NCBI GenBank assembly: GCA_021811585.1 | Contig: JAJZOG010000011.1 | Location: forward strand, 1 to 54,137 | Length of the DNA stretch: 54,137 nt | Direction: 5' to 3' | Source: a bacterium | GTDB taxonomy: Bacteria > Patescibacteriota > Doudnabacteria > UBA920 > VMFF01 | Shown here: positions 15,651 through 24,596 of the stretch, piece after piece | Layout of the letters: the number at the start of each line of letters is the position of its first letter | How positions within the stretch are numbered: position 1 is the stretch's first letter | Program-made: the position numbers and the translations under genes | Notes under the pieces: model-generated | Told to the model about the DNA's origin: nothing | Databases searched by the model: none | Seen by the model: the letters and a program-made list of their open reading frames with translations, nothing else

Positions 15651-16622
15651 AACAGTGAACCCGCCCGGGAAATCATCGCCCGCATTACTGGCAGCGTTTG
15701 CGGTGCGGGCGCCTTCAATCTTACCTATCAATTCCTGAAGTTCTTCATCCGAAAAAAATTCGATCATGATTTTTCCGCCCCTGCCGCTCTTTTCGATTTT
15801 CACCCTTGTGCCGAGCTTTGAGCGCAGCTCGTTTTCCATTGCCATTGTCAGAGAATCCGGCCCCGCCGCTTCCAGCCGCGGCCTGGCAACAAGCTGGCGC
15901 ACCCTGGCTTCCACCTGGCGGACATTCAAGCTCTGATCCAAAATCATTTTAAACAAAGCCAGCTGGCGCTCCGGCCCGGGCAAGCCGAGAATGGCGCGCG
16001 CATGGCCTTCTGAAATTTTCTTTTCAACAATGCCGCGCTGAATATCCGCGGGCAGATTAAGCAAGCGTACTGTATTGGCAACCGCGGGCCTGCTTTTGCC
16101 GACTTTTTGCGCGACTTTTTCCTGGGTTAGGCCGAACATTTTCATAAGCTTGTCATAAGCCATGGCCTCTTCAATGGGATTAAGGTCCTGCCTTTGAATA
16201 TTCTCGATAAGCGCAACCTCAAGCTTGGTTTGGTCGCCCATTCCGGATTTCACGATGACCGGCACTTTTTCAAGCCCGGCAATTTGGCTGGCGCGGAACC
16301 TGCGCTCGCCGACCACAAGCTCATAACCGCGCTCAGTCCTGTTAACCACAAGCGGCTGGATTACGCCGTGCTCTCGGATAGAATCAGCGAGCTCCCGCAG
16401 CTGCTGCTCGTCAAAATTCCTGCGCGGCTGATAAGGGTTGGGAACTATTTCGGCAATCAGGACTTCCAAAATCTGGGCATCGTCATAGGAAATGCGGCTT
16501 TGCGCGGGTGGCGGCGCGGTTTCAGGAACCGCCAGCTCCGCCGCAAATATCCGCTCCGCGGGAATCTCCTGCTTCCCGCTTGCCGGCACTTCCGAAATTT
16601 TTATGGGCTGGTCGTCAAACAT
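15648..16622 (-). CDS. parB: ParB-family chromosome partitioning protein
   Basis: DNA-binding CTPase that loads at parS and organises the origin region. 324 residues: a non-conserved 45-residue N-terminus, then PNPYQPRRNFDEQQLRELADSI, the CTP/catalytic loop GERRFRAS (105-112), ALIENIQRQDLNPIEEA, a helix-turn-helix (LTQEKVAQKVGKSRPAVANTVRLL) and a C-terminal dimerisation region. No parA is adjacent and I saw no parS-like TGTTTCACGTGAAACA site. Its start overlaps the end of the upstream membrane-protein gene by 8 bases. Confidence 0.93.
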   Translation of the reverse strand: MFDDQPIKISEVPASGKQEIPAERIFAAELAVPETAPPPAQSRISYDDAQILEVLIAEIVPNPYQPRRNFDEQQLRELADSIREHGVIQPLVVNRTERGYELVVGERRFRASQIAGLEKVPVIVKSGMGDQTKLEVALIENIQRQDLNPIEEAMAYDKLMKMFGLTQEKVAQKVGKSRPAVANTVRLLNLPADIQRGIVEKKISEGHARAILGLPGPERQLALFKMILDQSLNVRQVEARVRQLVARPRLEAAGPDSLTMAMENELRSKLGTRVKIEKSGRGGKIMIEFFSDEELQELIGKIEGARTANAASNAGDDFPGGFTV

Positions 16623-17166
16623 TTTTTTTCTGTATGTTTAAATTTTCATTTTGCATTTCCGGCGTGAAAAAAATTTCCTTGGCCGCGATATTGCCGCTTC
16701 CTTTGGCGGCGAGTTTCTTTTTTTTGCCCCTCTGGTAAATAAAATACATCATCAATGCCGCAACCGCTATTACCGCAAGCGAATTGGCAGTGTTAAAAAC
16801 CCAAATGCTGTTTACCGAAAGGTATGTAATGGAACCGAGCCAAAGGATAAATTCATCCATCACAAAACCCAGGCCAATGCCGTATATCATGGCGGCAATG
16901 CCCGGGGCGATTTCCACGTTGAGAATAAAAGTAAGGAAGCCGAGAACTGTCAAAATAATATTGCCGTAAACAAAATGATGCAGGCGGTATCCGTGAATAT
17001 CCACAAAAACGCTCGCAGGCAAAACATGCCCGTCTATAACCAGAAAACCCACGAGCCGCGAAAGAAAAACGCTCACAAGAAAAGCCATCAAGCCAACCTT
17101 AAGCGGATCGGCGCCCCCGATCTCCTTAAAAATATTTTTTGATTTTTGATTTGCCTGGTCCGGCAA
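16615..17166 (-). CDS. Multi-pass membrane protein, TTG start
   Basis: 183 residues with about five hydrophobic segments (roughly 25-45, 60-80, 85-105, 110-125, 135-150). The open frame extends upstream into tRNA-Leu, so that start is wrong. GAGGAG lies eight bases before a TTG at 17166, which I take as the start (MPDQANQKSKN). Conserved-looking polar residues sit within membrane helices: HGYRLHHFVYG and GFVMDEFILW, reminiscent of a metal site, though I cannot name the family. It overlaps parB by 8 bases and is probably co-transcribed with it. Function unknown. Confidence 0.65.
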   Translation of the reverse strand: MPDQANQKSKNIFKEIGGADPLKVGLMAFLVSVFLSRLVGFLVIDGHVLPASVFVDIHGYRLHHFVYGNIILTVLGFLTFILNVEIAPGIAAMIYGIGLGFVMDEFILWLGSITYLSVNSIWVFNTANSLAVIAVAALMMYFIYQRGKKKKLAAKGSGNIAAKEIFFTPEMQNENLNIQKKNV

Positions 17167-17180
17167 TTGATTTTCTCCTC

Positions 17181-17267
17181 TGGTGCCGGTGGTGGGAGTT
17201 GAACCCACATGAGAGTAATCCCACACGATTTTGAGTCGTGCGCGTATGCCAATTCCGCCACACCGGC
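17181..17267 (-). tRNA. tRNA-Leu (anticodon CAA)
   Basis: 87 bases including an encoded CCA end. Acceptor GCCGGTG pairs with CACCGGC, discriminator A. The anticodon arm CACGA-CTCAAAA-TCGTG gives anticodon CAA, reading UUG. A long variable arm (GTGGGATTACTCTCAT) and the T arm GTGGGTTCAACTCCCAC complete a class II tRNA. It may be processed from the parB-operon transcript or made from the promoter at 17282-17311. Confidence 0.95.
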
Positions 17268-17281
17268 TTAAATACTAAAAT

Positions 17282-17311
17282 ATTTTACCAATTTTGATGG
17301 GTTTTGAGCAA
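17282..17311 (-). promoter_or_regulatory. Possible tRNA-Leu promoter
   Basis: Minus strand TTGCTC (17306-17311), 18-base spacer, TAAAAT (17282-17287), ending 14 bases before the tRNA 5' end. Match and position are reasonable but the spacer is one base longer than optimal. Confidence 0.45.
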
Positions 17312-17332
17312 ATGTATGATTTAAAAATAAAA

Positions 17333-18577
17333 TCAGGCCGGCACCGGAAAATCCACGCTGAACCGCTTCACCTTGCGCGCCAGATTCTCCAATTCCGCGG
17401 CATTATCTTTATTGGCCAGCGCCGCATCAATAAATTCCGCGACAGTATCCATATGCGCTTCTTTCATTCCGCGCGTGGTAAGCGCGGCCGTGCCCAAGCG
17501 GATGCCGGACGGATCGAGCGGCTTGCGCGTGTCGTACGGAATCATATTTTTATTTATGGAAATTCCGATTTCCTCCAAAACGTGTTCCGCTTCTTTTCCG
17601 GTAATATTTTTGCTGCCAAAAACATCCACAAGCATAAGGTGATTATCCGTGCCGCCCGAGATTATCCGAAAGCCGCGGTTCGCAAGCGCCTGCGCCAGGC
17701 GTTGCGCGTTTTTAATAATTTGCGCGCTGTAATCGCGGAATTCCGGCCTCAGCGCCTCGCCGAAAGCAACGGCTTTCGCGGCGTTGATGTGGTCGTGCGG
17801 GCCGCCCTGAATTCCAGGAAAAACCGCTTTGTTTATTGCAGGCGCAAATTGCTCCCTGCTCATTATTATGGCGCCGCGGGGGCCGCGGAGAGTTTTGTGG
17901 GTTGTGGTGCTGACAACGTCAAAATACGGCACAGGGCTTTCCAACTGCTTGCCGGCAATGAGCCCGGCGATATGCGCAATGTCCGCAAACGTATGGGCGC
18001 CGATTTTGTCGGCAATTTCTTTGAAACGCTTCCAATCCATATTCCGCGAATACGCGGAGAAACCCGCCAAAATCATTTTCGGCTTTTCGCGAAGCGCAAT
18101 CGCCTCTACTTCATCCATATCAATCAATTCATTTTCTTTTTTCAAAAAGTACGGGATGATCTGATAAAGTTTCCCCGAAAAATTCAGCGGATGCCCGTGC
18201 GAAAGATGTCCGCCCTGGTCCAAGGAAAGCCCAAGCACTTTATCGCCGGGATTAAGCAATGCCATATAGACAGCCATGTTCGCTGGGCTGCCCGAAAGCG
18301 GCTGGACATTTACCGCCTCGGCTCCGAAAAGCTCTTTGGCGCGTTCTATTGCCAAATTCTCCGCCTCATCTATAACCCGGTTACCTCCGTAATAGCGCTT
18401 GCCAGGGTAACCCTCTGAATATTTATTCGTCAAAACACTTCCCATGGCTTCCAAAACAGCCGGACTGACATAGTTTTCCGAAGCAATCAATTCCAAACCC
18501 TCTTTTTGGCGCGCTTCTTCCGCCTTAATTATTTCATAAAGCTTTGGGTCTTGAATTTTGAGATGGGGATATTCCAT
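17333..18577 (-). CDS. glyA: Serine hydroxymethyltransferase
   Basis: PLP enzyme interconverting serine and glycine with tetrahydrofolate, the main one-carbon source. 414 residues, normal length. Motifs: ASENYVSPAVLEAMGSVLTNKYSEGYPGKRYYGG, LDQGGHLSHGHPLNFSG, and the PLP-lysine motif VVSTTTHKTLRGPRG. It is downstream of leuS on the same strand. No SD precedes the ATG; a TATAAT lies six bases upstream, so the mRNA may be leaderless. Confidence 0.97.
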   Translation of the reverse strand: MEYPHLKIQDPKLYEIIKAEEARQKEGLELIASENYVSPAVLEAMGSVLTNKYSEGYPGKRYYGGNRVIDEAENLAIERAKELFGAEAVNVQPLSGSPANMAVYMALLNPGDKVLGLSLDQGGHLSHGHPLNFSGKLYQIIPYFLKKENELIDMDEVEAIALREKPKMILAGFSAYSRNMDWKRFKEIADKIGAHTFADIAHIAGLIAGKQLESPVPYFDVVSTTTHKTLRGPRGAIIMSREQFAPAINKAVFPGIQGGPHDHINAAKAVAFGEALRPEFRDYSAQIIKNAQRLAQALANRGFRIISGGTDNHLMLVDVFGSKNITGKEAEHVLEEIGISINKNMIPYDTRKPLDPSGIRLGTAALTTRGMKEAHMDTVAEFIDAALANKDNAAELENLARKVKRFSVDFPVPA

Positions 18578-18583
18578 GCGGGA

Positions 18584-18589
18584 ATTATA
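18584..18589 (-). promoter_or_regulatory. -10 box implying a leaderless glyA mRNA
   Basis: TATAAT on the minus strand ends six bases before the glyA ATG, so transcription would begin at or next to the A of the start codon. No convincing -35 is visible at the right distance (TTCCGC at 17 bases), and no Shine-Dalgarno is present. Confidence 0.35.
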
Positions 18590-18665
18590 TATGATCCGGC
18601 GGATTTGCGGAAATAATGAAAAGGCGGATTAACTTTCCAAAATTTTTTTCCTAATTTTAAAATTT

Positions 18666-21086
18666 TCACTGTTTGGCAACAAAATTAAGCAAGCGCCCGG
18701 GCACGAAAATTATGCGCATAATTTGCTTGCCTTCCAAATTGTTTGCGACCGCGCGGATTTTTTTGGCCTCCAGTGCGACTTGCTCTTGGCCCGCGTTTCT
18801 GGGCATCTCCAAATTCGCGCGGAATTTTCCATTTACCTGAATTACAAATTGCGCTGTCTGCATTTCAATTTTCCGCGGATCATATTGCGGCCATTTTTGT
18901 GAACTTACCAGGCCCTTGTTCCCGAGCATTTGCCACAATTCTTCGCAGATGTGCGGCGCAAACGGCGCGAGCACGATCAAAAATTTAGAAAATATTTCTT
19001 TGGAAACCTGCTTGCCTTCAATGCCGTTCAAAAATTCCATAAATGAAGACACCGCGGTATTGAATTTTCTCTCCTCTATGTTCTCCCCGATCTTTTTTAT
19101 GAGGCGACCGATGGCCGCGTCTGCCTGCATCTCCGCAGGCGCACCGGCTTTCGCGGCGGAAACCGCGGCGGCGAGCGACCAGACCCTTTCCAAAAACCTA
19201 CGAGCGCCGATAACGCCTTTGGCATTCCAGGAAACCACCTGCTCGTACGGCCCCAAAAACATTTCGTACATGCGCAGCGTATCCGCGCCATACTGCCTGA
19301 CAATATCATCGGGATTAATGACATTCCCGCGCGACTTGCTCATTTTTTCGCCGTCAGGGCCGAGAATAATCCCGTGCGGCTGGCGCTTTTTATACGGCTC
19401 TTTCACCGGGACAAGGCCGCGGTCATTCAAAAACAAATTCCAAAACCGCGAATACAGCAAATGCAAAGTGGTGTGCTCCATTCCGCCGAAATAAATGTCC
19501 ACCGGAAGCCAGTATTTCATTTTTTTCATGTCCGCGAATCTCGCTTTATCGCGCGGATCGGCATAACGCAAAAAATACCAGGAACTTCCGGCCCATTGCG
19601 GCATTGTATTGGTTTCCCTTTTTGCGCGCCCTTTGCATTTCGGGCATCTCACATTCACCCAGGAAGAAACCGCCGCAAGCGGCGATTCGCCTGTTCCGGT
19701 TGGCTGGTATTTTTTTACTTTCGGAAGGCGCACAGGCAAATCCTTTTCGGGGACAGCGACAACTCCGCACTTTTCGCAATGGATAAGCGGAATCGGCTCG
19801 CCCCAATACCGCTGGCGCGAAAAAACCCAATCACGCATTTTATATTGAATTTTTTTCCTGCCGAATTGTTCGGTGATCGCTTTGGCGCCTTGCTCGATGC
19901 TCAAGCCCGTAAAAATTCCCGAGCCCACAAGCTTGCCGTTTTCAATGGCAACGCGCGCCGGCAAATTATATTTTTTTGCAAACTGCGAATCGCGCTCATC
20001 ATGCGCGGGCACTGCCATAATCGCGCCCGTGCCGTATCCCGGCAAAACGTAATCAGCAATCCAAACCGGCAGCTTGCCCTTTGTCGCCGGATTAACCGCA
20101 AAAACGCCCTGCATCCTGACCCCGGTTTTTTCTTTTTCAATCCCGGACCTCTGCAAATCGGTTTTATTCTTTGCGGCAAAGACATAATTTTCAACTTCGC
20201 CCCAATTTCGCACGTGCGCTTTCAATTTTCCGACAAGCGCCGCCTCGGGCGCCAGAACCAGGTAAGTTGCGCCGTAAATGGTGTCCGGCCGGGTGGTAAA
20301 AACAGTTGCGGAAAGTTTTTTTGCCGATTGCGCGGCCGGCCCCTCTGAGGTTGCTCCGCGGCTCGCGCCGCCTCCTTCTATGCCGATTTCAAATTCTATT
20401 TCCGCGCCTTGGCTTCTGCCGATCCAATTCTCCTGCTGGATTTTTACCGCTTCCGGCCAATCCAAATCCTTGAGGCCGTCAAGCAATTTTTGCGCGTAAT
20501 CCGTAATCTTTAAAAACCATTGGCGCAAAAATTTCTTCTCCACAGGCGTGCCGCAGCGCTCACAGCATCCGTCAACCACTTCCTCGTTGGCAAGCCCTGT
20601 TTTATCTTTCGGGCACCAATTGATTGCGGCTTCGGCTTCATATGCCAGGCCGGCTTTGAAGAATTGCAAAAAAATCCATTGCGTCCATTTATAATAAGCA
20701 GGATCCGTGGTCTTAACTTCGCGGGACCAATCAAAACTCAGGCCCCAAGAATTAACCTGCTTTTTGGCGTTTTTGATGTTCCGCACAGTGGAGACCTGCG
20801 GCTGAATCCCCATTTTGATGGCATAATTTTCCGCGGGCAAGCCAAAAGCATCCCAGCCGAAGGGGTAAACAACTTCATTGCCGCGCGCGCGCAAATAGCG
20901 CGAAGTGATATCCCCTGCCACATACGAACGCACATGGCCCACATGCAGACCGGCGCCGGAAGGATAAGGAAATTCCACTAAAATGTATTTTTTCGCTTTT
21001 TTGGATCCGGTTTTTGCCTGAAATGTTTTTTTGGCAAGCCAGATTTTTTGCCATTTCTTTTCGATTTTTTGGGGATTGTATTTCAT
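18666..21086 (-). CDS. leuS: Leucyl-tRNA synthetase
   Basis: Class Ia synthetase, 806 residues. It has the HIGH motif as HVGH (FPYPSGAGLHVGHVRSYVAGD, about residues 35-57), the CP1 editing domain (TVFTTRPDTIYGATY; GTGAIMAVPAHDERD), RQRYWGEPIP, and KMSKSRGN. The editing domain begins with a Gly/Ala/Ser-rich insertion (GGGASRGATSEGPAAQSAKK, about 235-255), probably a loop. A tRNA-Leu gene is 1.4 kb downstream on the same strand. The start codon is preceded directly by the AGTTGGTAGTT repeat array rather than an SD. Confidence 0.97.
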   Translation of the reverse strand: MKYNPQKIEKKWQKIWLAKKTFQAKTGSKKAKKYILVEFPYPSGAGLHVGHVRSYVAGDITSRYLRARGNEVVYPFGWDAFGLPAENYAIKMGIQPQVSTVRNIKNAKKQVNSWGLSFDWSREVKTTDPAYYKWTQWIFLQFFKAGLAYEAEAAINWCPKDKTGLANEEVVDGCCERCGTPVEKKFLRQWFLKITDYAQKLLDGLKDLDWPEAVKIQQENWIGRSQGAEIEFEIGIEGGGASRGATSEGPAAQSAKKLSATVFTTRPDTIYGATYLVLAPEAALVGKLKAHVRNWGEVENYVFAAKNKTDLQRSGIEKEKTGVRMQGVFAVNPATKGKLPVWIADYVLPGYGTGAIMAVPAHDERDSQFAKKYNLPARVAIENGKLVGSGIFTGLSIEQGAKAITEQFGRKKIQYKMRDWVFSRQRYWGEPIPLIHCEKCGVVAVPEKDLPVRLPKVKKYQPTGTGESPLAAVSSWVNVRCPKCKGRAKRETNTMPQWAGSSWYFLRYADPRDKARFADMKKMKYWLPVDIYFGGMEHTTLHLLYSRFWNLFLNDRGLVPVKEPYKKRQPHGIILGPDGEKMSKSRGNVINPDDIVRQYGADTLRMYEMFLGPYEQVVSWNAKGVIGARRFLERVWSLAAAVSAAKAGAPAEMQADAAIGRLIKKIGENIEERKFNTAVSSFMEFLNGIEGKQVSKEIFSKFLIVLAPFAPHICEELWQMLGNKGLVSSQKWPQYDPRKIEMQTAQFVIQVNGKFRANLEMPRNAGQEQVALEAKKIRAVANNLEGKQIMRIIFVPGRLLNFVAKQ

Positions 21087-21200
21087 GGAGGTTGGTAGGT
21101 AGTAGTTGGTAGTTAGTAGTTGGTAGTTAATAGGTGGTAGTTAGTAGTTAGTAGGTGTAGATGGTAGTTAGTAGTTGGTAGTTGACAATGGAGGTGGCGT
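21087..21200. repeat. Degenerate AGTTGGTAGTT tandem repeat
   Basis: Roughly 100 bases of imperfect 7-14-base units built from TAGTTGGTAGTTAG, with variants TAGTAGTTGG, TTAATAGGTGG and TTAGTAGGTG. It fills the spacer between tatD and leuS and touches the leuS start codon. A short copy of the same motif is at 11245-11276. On the opposite strand it reads CTAACTACCAACTA. No coding sense in any frame. Confidence 0.7.
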
Positions 21201-21230
21201 TGGCGAGGTGGTTGGTAGCGCGGCCTGGCC

Positions 21231-22052
21231 TTAGCTGTTTGCTAAAAATAATTTTTTTGCATTCTCAAATGTTTGGTCCGCAATCTCTGCGAGCGTTGCG
21301 CCGCGAATTTCCGCAATTTTCTCGGCAACGTGCTTTACGAAAACCGGCTCGTTGCGCTTGCCGCGGTGCGGAACAGGCGCAAGATACGGCGCGTCCGTCT
21401 CCAATACAAATTTATCTTCCGGGCAAAGCGCAACCGCTTTCGCCGAATTTCCGGTCTTATCGAAAGTAATTATACCATTGAAGGCAATATGCGCGCCAAG
21501 CGCCAAAAACTCCTCGCAGACGCACGGGCTGGCGGTAAAACTGTGGACCAAAATTTTTTTTGCAGCGCCATTTTTTAAAATTTTTAACGCCTCCGTATAA
21601 GCATCTTCGGTGTCCTTGCTCGCGCGGCAATGCACAATCAACACCTTGCCCGAAGCGTTCGCAAGTTCAATGTGCTTTTTGAAAACCTCTACCTGTTTCT
21701 GCCGCACATCTTCCAAATTCATACCGGCTGGAATCCGATAATAATCCAAGCCGCATTCGCCGATGCCGACAACTTTTTCTTCGCGCGCCAAGCCGGCGAA
21801 GAAATCGTAATCAAATTCTTCCCTGCGCCCGTCCGCATCACTGCCGGAAACAAATCCCGGATGCAACCCCACTGTGGCATAAACCCCTTCGCCGTGTTCG
21901 CGCGCAATGAGGACATTCTCGCTGCTGTCTGCTTTGTTCGTGCCGATATTATTAAACCAAACGCCCTCGCTTTCGGCGCGGGCAATTACTTTTTCGTATT
22001 CGTCGCCGTATTCCGGCGAATTCACATGCGCGTGGGTGTCGTAAAATTTCAT
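21231..22052 (-). CDS. tatD: TatD family metal-dependent hydrolase
   Basis: Amidohydrolase-fold nuclease, 273 residues. Metal ligands: THAHVNS (5-12 region), GECGLDYY, the HCR(A) histidine in VLIVHCRA, HSF, and ETDAPYLAPVPHRGKRNEP. Family members act as 3'-5' exonucleases or in D-aminoacyl-tRNA/DNA quality control; the exact role is not visible. It overlaps the metG stop by four bases (ATGA), so the two are translationally coupled, a common metG-tatD arrangement in bacteria. Confidence 0.92.
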   Translation of the reverse strand: MKFYDTHAHVNSPEYGDEYEKVIARAESEGVWFNNIGTNKADSSENVLIAREHGEGVYATVGLHPGFVSGSDADGRREEFDYDFFAGLAREEKVVGIGECGLDYYRIPAGMNLEDVRQKQVEVFKKHIELANASGKVLIVHCRASKDTEDAYTEALKILKNGAAKKILVHSFTASPCVCEEFLALGAHIAFNGIITFDKTGNSAKAVALCPEDKFVLETDAPYLAPVPHRGKRNEPVFVKHVAEKIAEIRGATLAEIADQTFENAKKLFLANS

Positions 22053-23536
22053 TCAATCCTCGGAAATAAATCGTTTATTTTCCCTATTTTCCCGCTTTCA
22101 AAGGTTTTGCGCATGCGCTCGGCCGTGTGCGGCAAAAACGGAGCAAGCTTATGGGCAACAGCCAGGATGTGCGCCGACAAAAGCGATAAAATCTCCCGCG
22201 TTTTTTTTAAATCGGTTTTCGCCAGAACCCACGGTTTGGCGCCGTCTATGTATTGATTCGCCCAAGCAATGCTTTCCCAAATTTTTGCAAGCGCCTCGTG
22301 AAAACGCAATTCTTCTATAAGTGCGCCAACCTCTTGCAGCGGCGACAAAGCGCTTTCCGGCAGATCCGATTCGCGCAAAATTTCAGGCACCTGCCCGTCG
22401 CAATATTTTTCAATCATGTTTGTTGTCCGCGAAACCAAATTGCCAAGCCCGTTTGCCAGATCGCCTTCATAACGCGCGAGCAATTTCTCCTCCGAGACGT
22501 CGCCGTCCTGCCCCCACGGCACTTCGCGCATCAAAAGATAACGCACCGCATCCGCGCCGTATTTTAAAACCCAGCCGTTCGGGTCAATGACATTTCCCAA
22601 ACTCTTGCTCATTTTTTCTCCGTTGACGGTAAACATGCCGTGCACGACAACCTCTTTCGGAAGTTCCATGCCGGCTGCAAGCAGCATTGCCGGCCAGATT
22701 ATGCAATGGAATTTTACAATGTCCGCGCCGATTACGTGCACATCCGCAGGCCAATATCTCTCAAATTCGCCGCGGTCCAAAACAAATCCCGCGCCGCTGA
22801 GATAATTTATCAAGGCGTCAATCCAAACATAAACCGTCTGCTCCGGATCCCACGGCGCCGGTATTGCCCACTTGACGTTCGGGCGCGTTACGGAAACATC
22901 GGTAAAGCCCTGCTCAAGCCAGCTTAAAATTTCATTGCGCTTCTGCTCCGGCCAAATCTTAAGCCCGCCGCTTACGGCGCCTTCACCGTTTTCATCACCC
23001 TCGCTTCGTTCAATGCGCTTTTTTATATCGCCCGTAAAAGCCGAAACCTCAAAAAACCAGTTTTTTTCTTTGACAACTTCCGGCTTGGTTTTGTGGTCCG
23101 GACACACGCCGTTCACCAATTCTTTTTCGGTTATAAACGCCTCGTGTCCCACGCAATACAATCCCGTATATTCGCCTTCGTATAAATAGCCGTTATCTTT
23201 TATTTTTTGCAAAATTTCTCCCACGGTTTTTACGTGGTCTTCATCGGTCGTGCGGATAAACCTGCTTGGCGAAATTTCCAAATTCTGCCATGTTTTTTGG
23301 AATTTCGCCGCAATTTCATCAGTGAATTCCTGCGGCGCCTTACCGGCTTTTTCCGCGGCAGCCGCGATTTTTGCGCCGTGCTCGTCCGTGCCTGTGAGAA
23401 AAAAAACGTCCTCGCCGCGAAGCTTGTGCCAGCGCGCCAAAACATCGGCCGCGACTTTCTCGTAAGCGTGCCCGATATGCGGATTGCCGTTGGTATAATC
23501 AATGGCAGTGGTGATGTAAAATTTTTTCGTTTCCAT
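22049..23536 (-). CDS. metG: Methionyl-tRNA synthetase
   Basis: Class Ia synthetase, 495 residues, short form without the C-terminal tRNA-binding domain. HIGH (residues 20-23, NPHIGHAYE), FLTGTDEHGAKI, YCVGHEAFIT with a reduced zinc knuckle, WFFEVSAF, DALINYLSG, and KMSKSLGN. The stop overlaps the tatD start. No SD is visible upstream. Confidence 0.97.
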   Translation of the reverse strand: METKKFYITTAIDYTNGNPHIGHAYEKVAADVLARWHKLRGEDVFFLTGTDEHGAKIAAAAEKAGKAPQEFTDEIAAKFQKTWQNLEISPSRFIRTTDEDHVKTVGEILQKIKDNGYLYEGEYTGLYCVGHEAFITEKELVNGVCPDHKTKPEVVKEKNWFFEVSAFTGDIKKRIERSEGDENGEGAVSGGLKIWPEQKRNEILSWLEQGFTDVSVTRPNVKWAIPAPWDPEQTVYVWIDALINYLSGAGFVLDRGEFERYWPADVHVIGADIVKFHCIIWPAMLLAAGMELPKEVVVHGMFTVNGEKMSKSLGNVIDPNGWVLKYGADAVRYLLMREVPWGQDGDVSEEKLLARYEGDLANGLGNLVSRTTNMIEKYCDGQVPEILRESDLPESALSPLQEVGALIEELRFHEALAKIWESIAWANQYIDGAKPWVLAKTDLKKTREILSLLSAHILAVAHKLAPFLPHTAERMRKTFESGKIGKINDLFPRIE

Positions 23537-23545
23537 AAATTTTCG

Positions 23546-24583
23546 CTAAGCGCCGAGTTCTTTCTCCGAGCCCAAAACCTTATATTCCTTCAATATCACG
23601 GTTGCCGCGGCGGCAATAGGCACTGCCAAAAAGACCCCGAAAATTCCGGCAACCTTAAGGCCGATTAAAACCGCAACCAAAATTATAAGCGGAGAAACGC
23701 CGACTGTCCGATGCATAATTTTGGGAACCAAAACATATCCTTCTGTCTTTTGGATGGCAACATATAAAATAAGCACCGCGATTGCCAAAGGAGGATTTTG
23801 CGCATAAGCCATTATTAACGCGGGTATTGCCGAAATAATCGGGCCTATAAAAGGCACGAGCTCCAAAAATCCGGCTATAATTGCCAAAACCAGCGCGTAT
23901 TTTACGCCGAGCAGAAAAAGCCCGAGCCAAACCAAGCCAAAAACAACAGCCGAAAGGATCAGCTGGCCTATCATCCAGTACCCTATTTTGCGCTGAATTT
24001 TTATAGTCAAATTTAAAGCAAGCTCCTGGCGCTTTGCAGGCACAAACGAGAGAATAAAATTTTTCATGCCGTTGCGTTCGGCGACCAAATAAAAAGAAAC
24101 TACAAGTATGGTGATTATTTCAATCACCCCGTTAAAAACGCCTATGGTTTTTTGCAAAAAACTCCCAGACGCGCTGGTTACCTGATGCAAAAAAGATTGA
24201 AAGCTATACGCAACCAAAGAAAGGAAATTAACTCCTAAAAATGTGCCTTTCTGGAAGGCCTGCGAATTTTGCCGGCTTAGGGCGCCGGCATAATGCGAAT
24301 TAATTTGCTTAAATTCTCTGAGCAGCGGCGGGAAAATCAGATAGCCCATTAAAACCGCGATACCGATGGCAAGAATGTAAACGGAAAGCACGCTCACCGC
24401 GCGCGGCACTTTTCTCTTATCCAAAAAATCCACGAACGGTTCCAAGCCAGAAGCAATAATTACGGAAATTAAAAGGAGCAAAACAATATCGCGGATAACC
24501 CACAGCAAAAAGAGCACCAATGCGGTGCCGGCAATTTTTAAAATGGAAGCGCTTGAAATATTGTGTTCGATTTTTTCGGGCAT
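23546..24583 (-). CDS. AI-2E/PerM family membrane permease
   Basis: 345 residues with about eight hydrophobic segments and the family signature GFLELVPFIGPIISAIPALIMAY in the second half, followed by PKIMHRTVGVSPLIILVAVLIGLKVAGIFGVFLAVPIAA. Members (YdiK, PerM, TqsA) export AI-2 or act as Na+/H+ antiporters; the substrate cannot be inferred. It lies between nfo and metG with short spacers, on the same strand. Confidence 0.88.
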   Translation of the reverse strand: MPEKIEHNISSASILKIAGTALVLFLLWVIRDIVLLLLISVIIASGLEPFVDFLDKRKVPRAVSVLSVYILAIGIAVLMGYLIFPPLLREFKQINSHYAGALSRQNSQAFQKGTFLGVNFLSLVAYSFQSFLHQVTSASGSFLQKTIGVFNGVIEIITILVVSFYLVAERNGMKNFILSFVPAKRQELALNLTIKIQRKIGYWMIGQLILSAVVFGLVWLGLFLLGVKYALVLAIIAGFLELVPFIGPIISAIPALIMAYAQNPPLAIAVLILYVAIQKTEGYVLVPKIMHRTVGVSPLIILVAVLIGLKVAGIFGVFLAVPIAAAATVILKEYKVLGSEKELGA

Positions 24584-24596
24584 GGATTTTTCGGAA

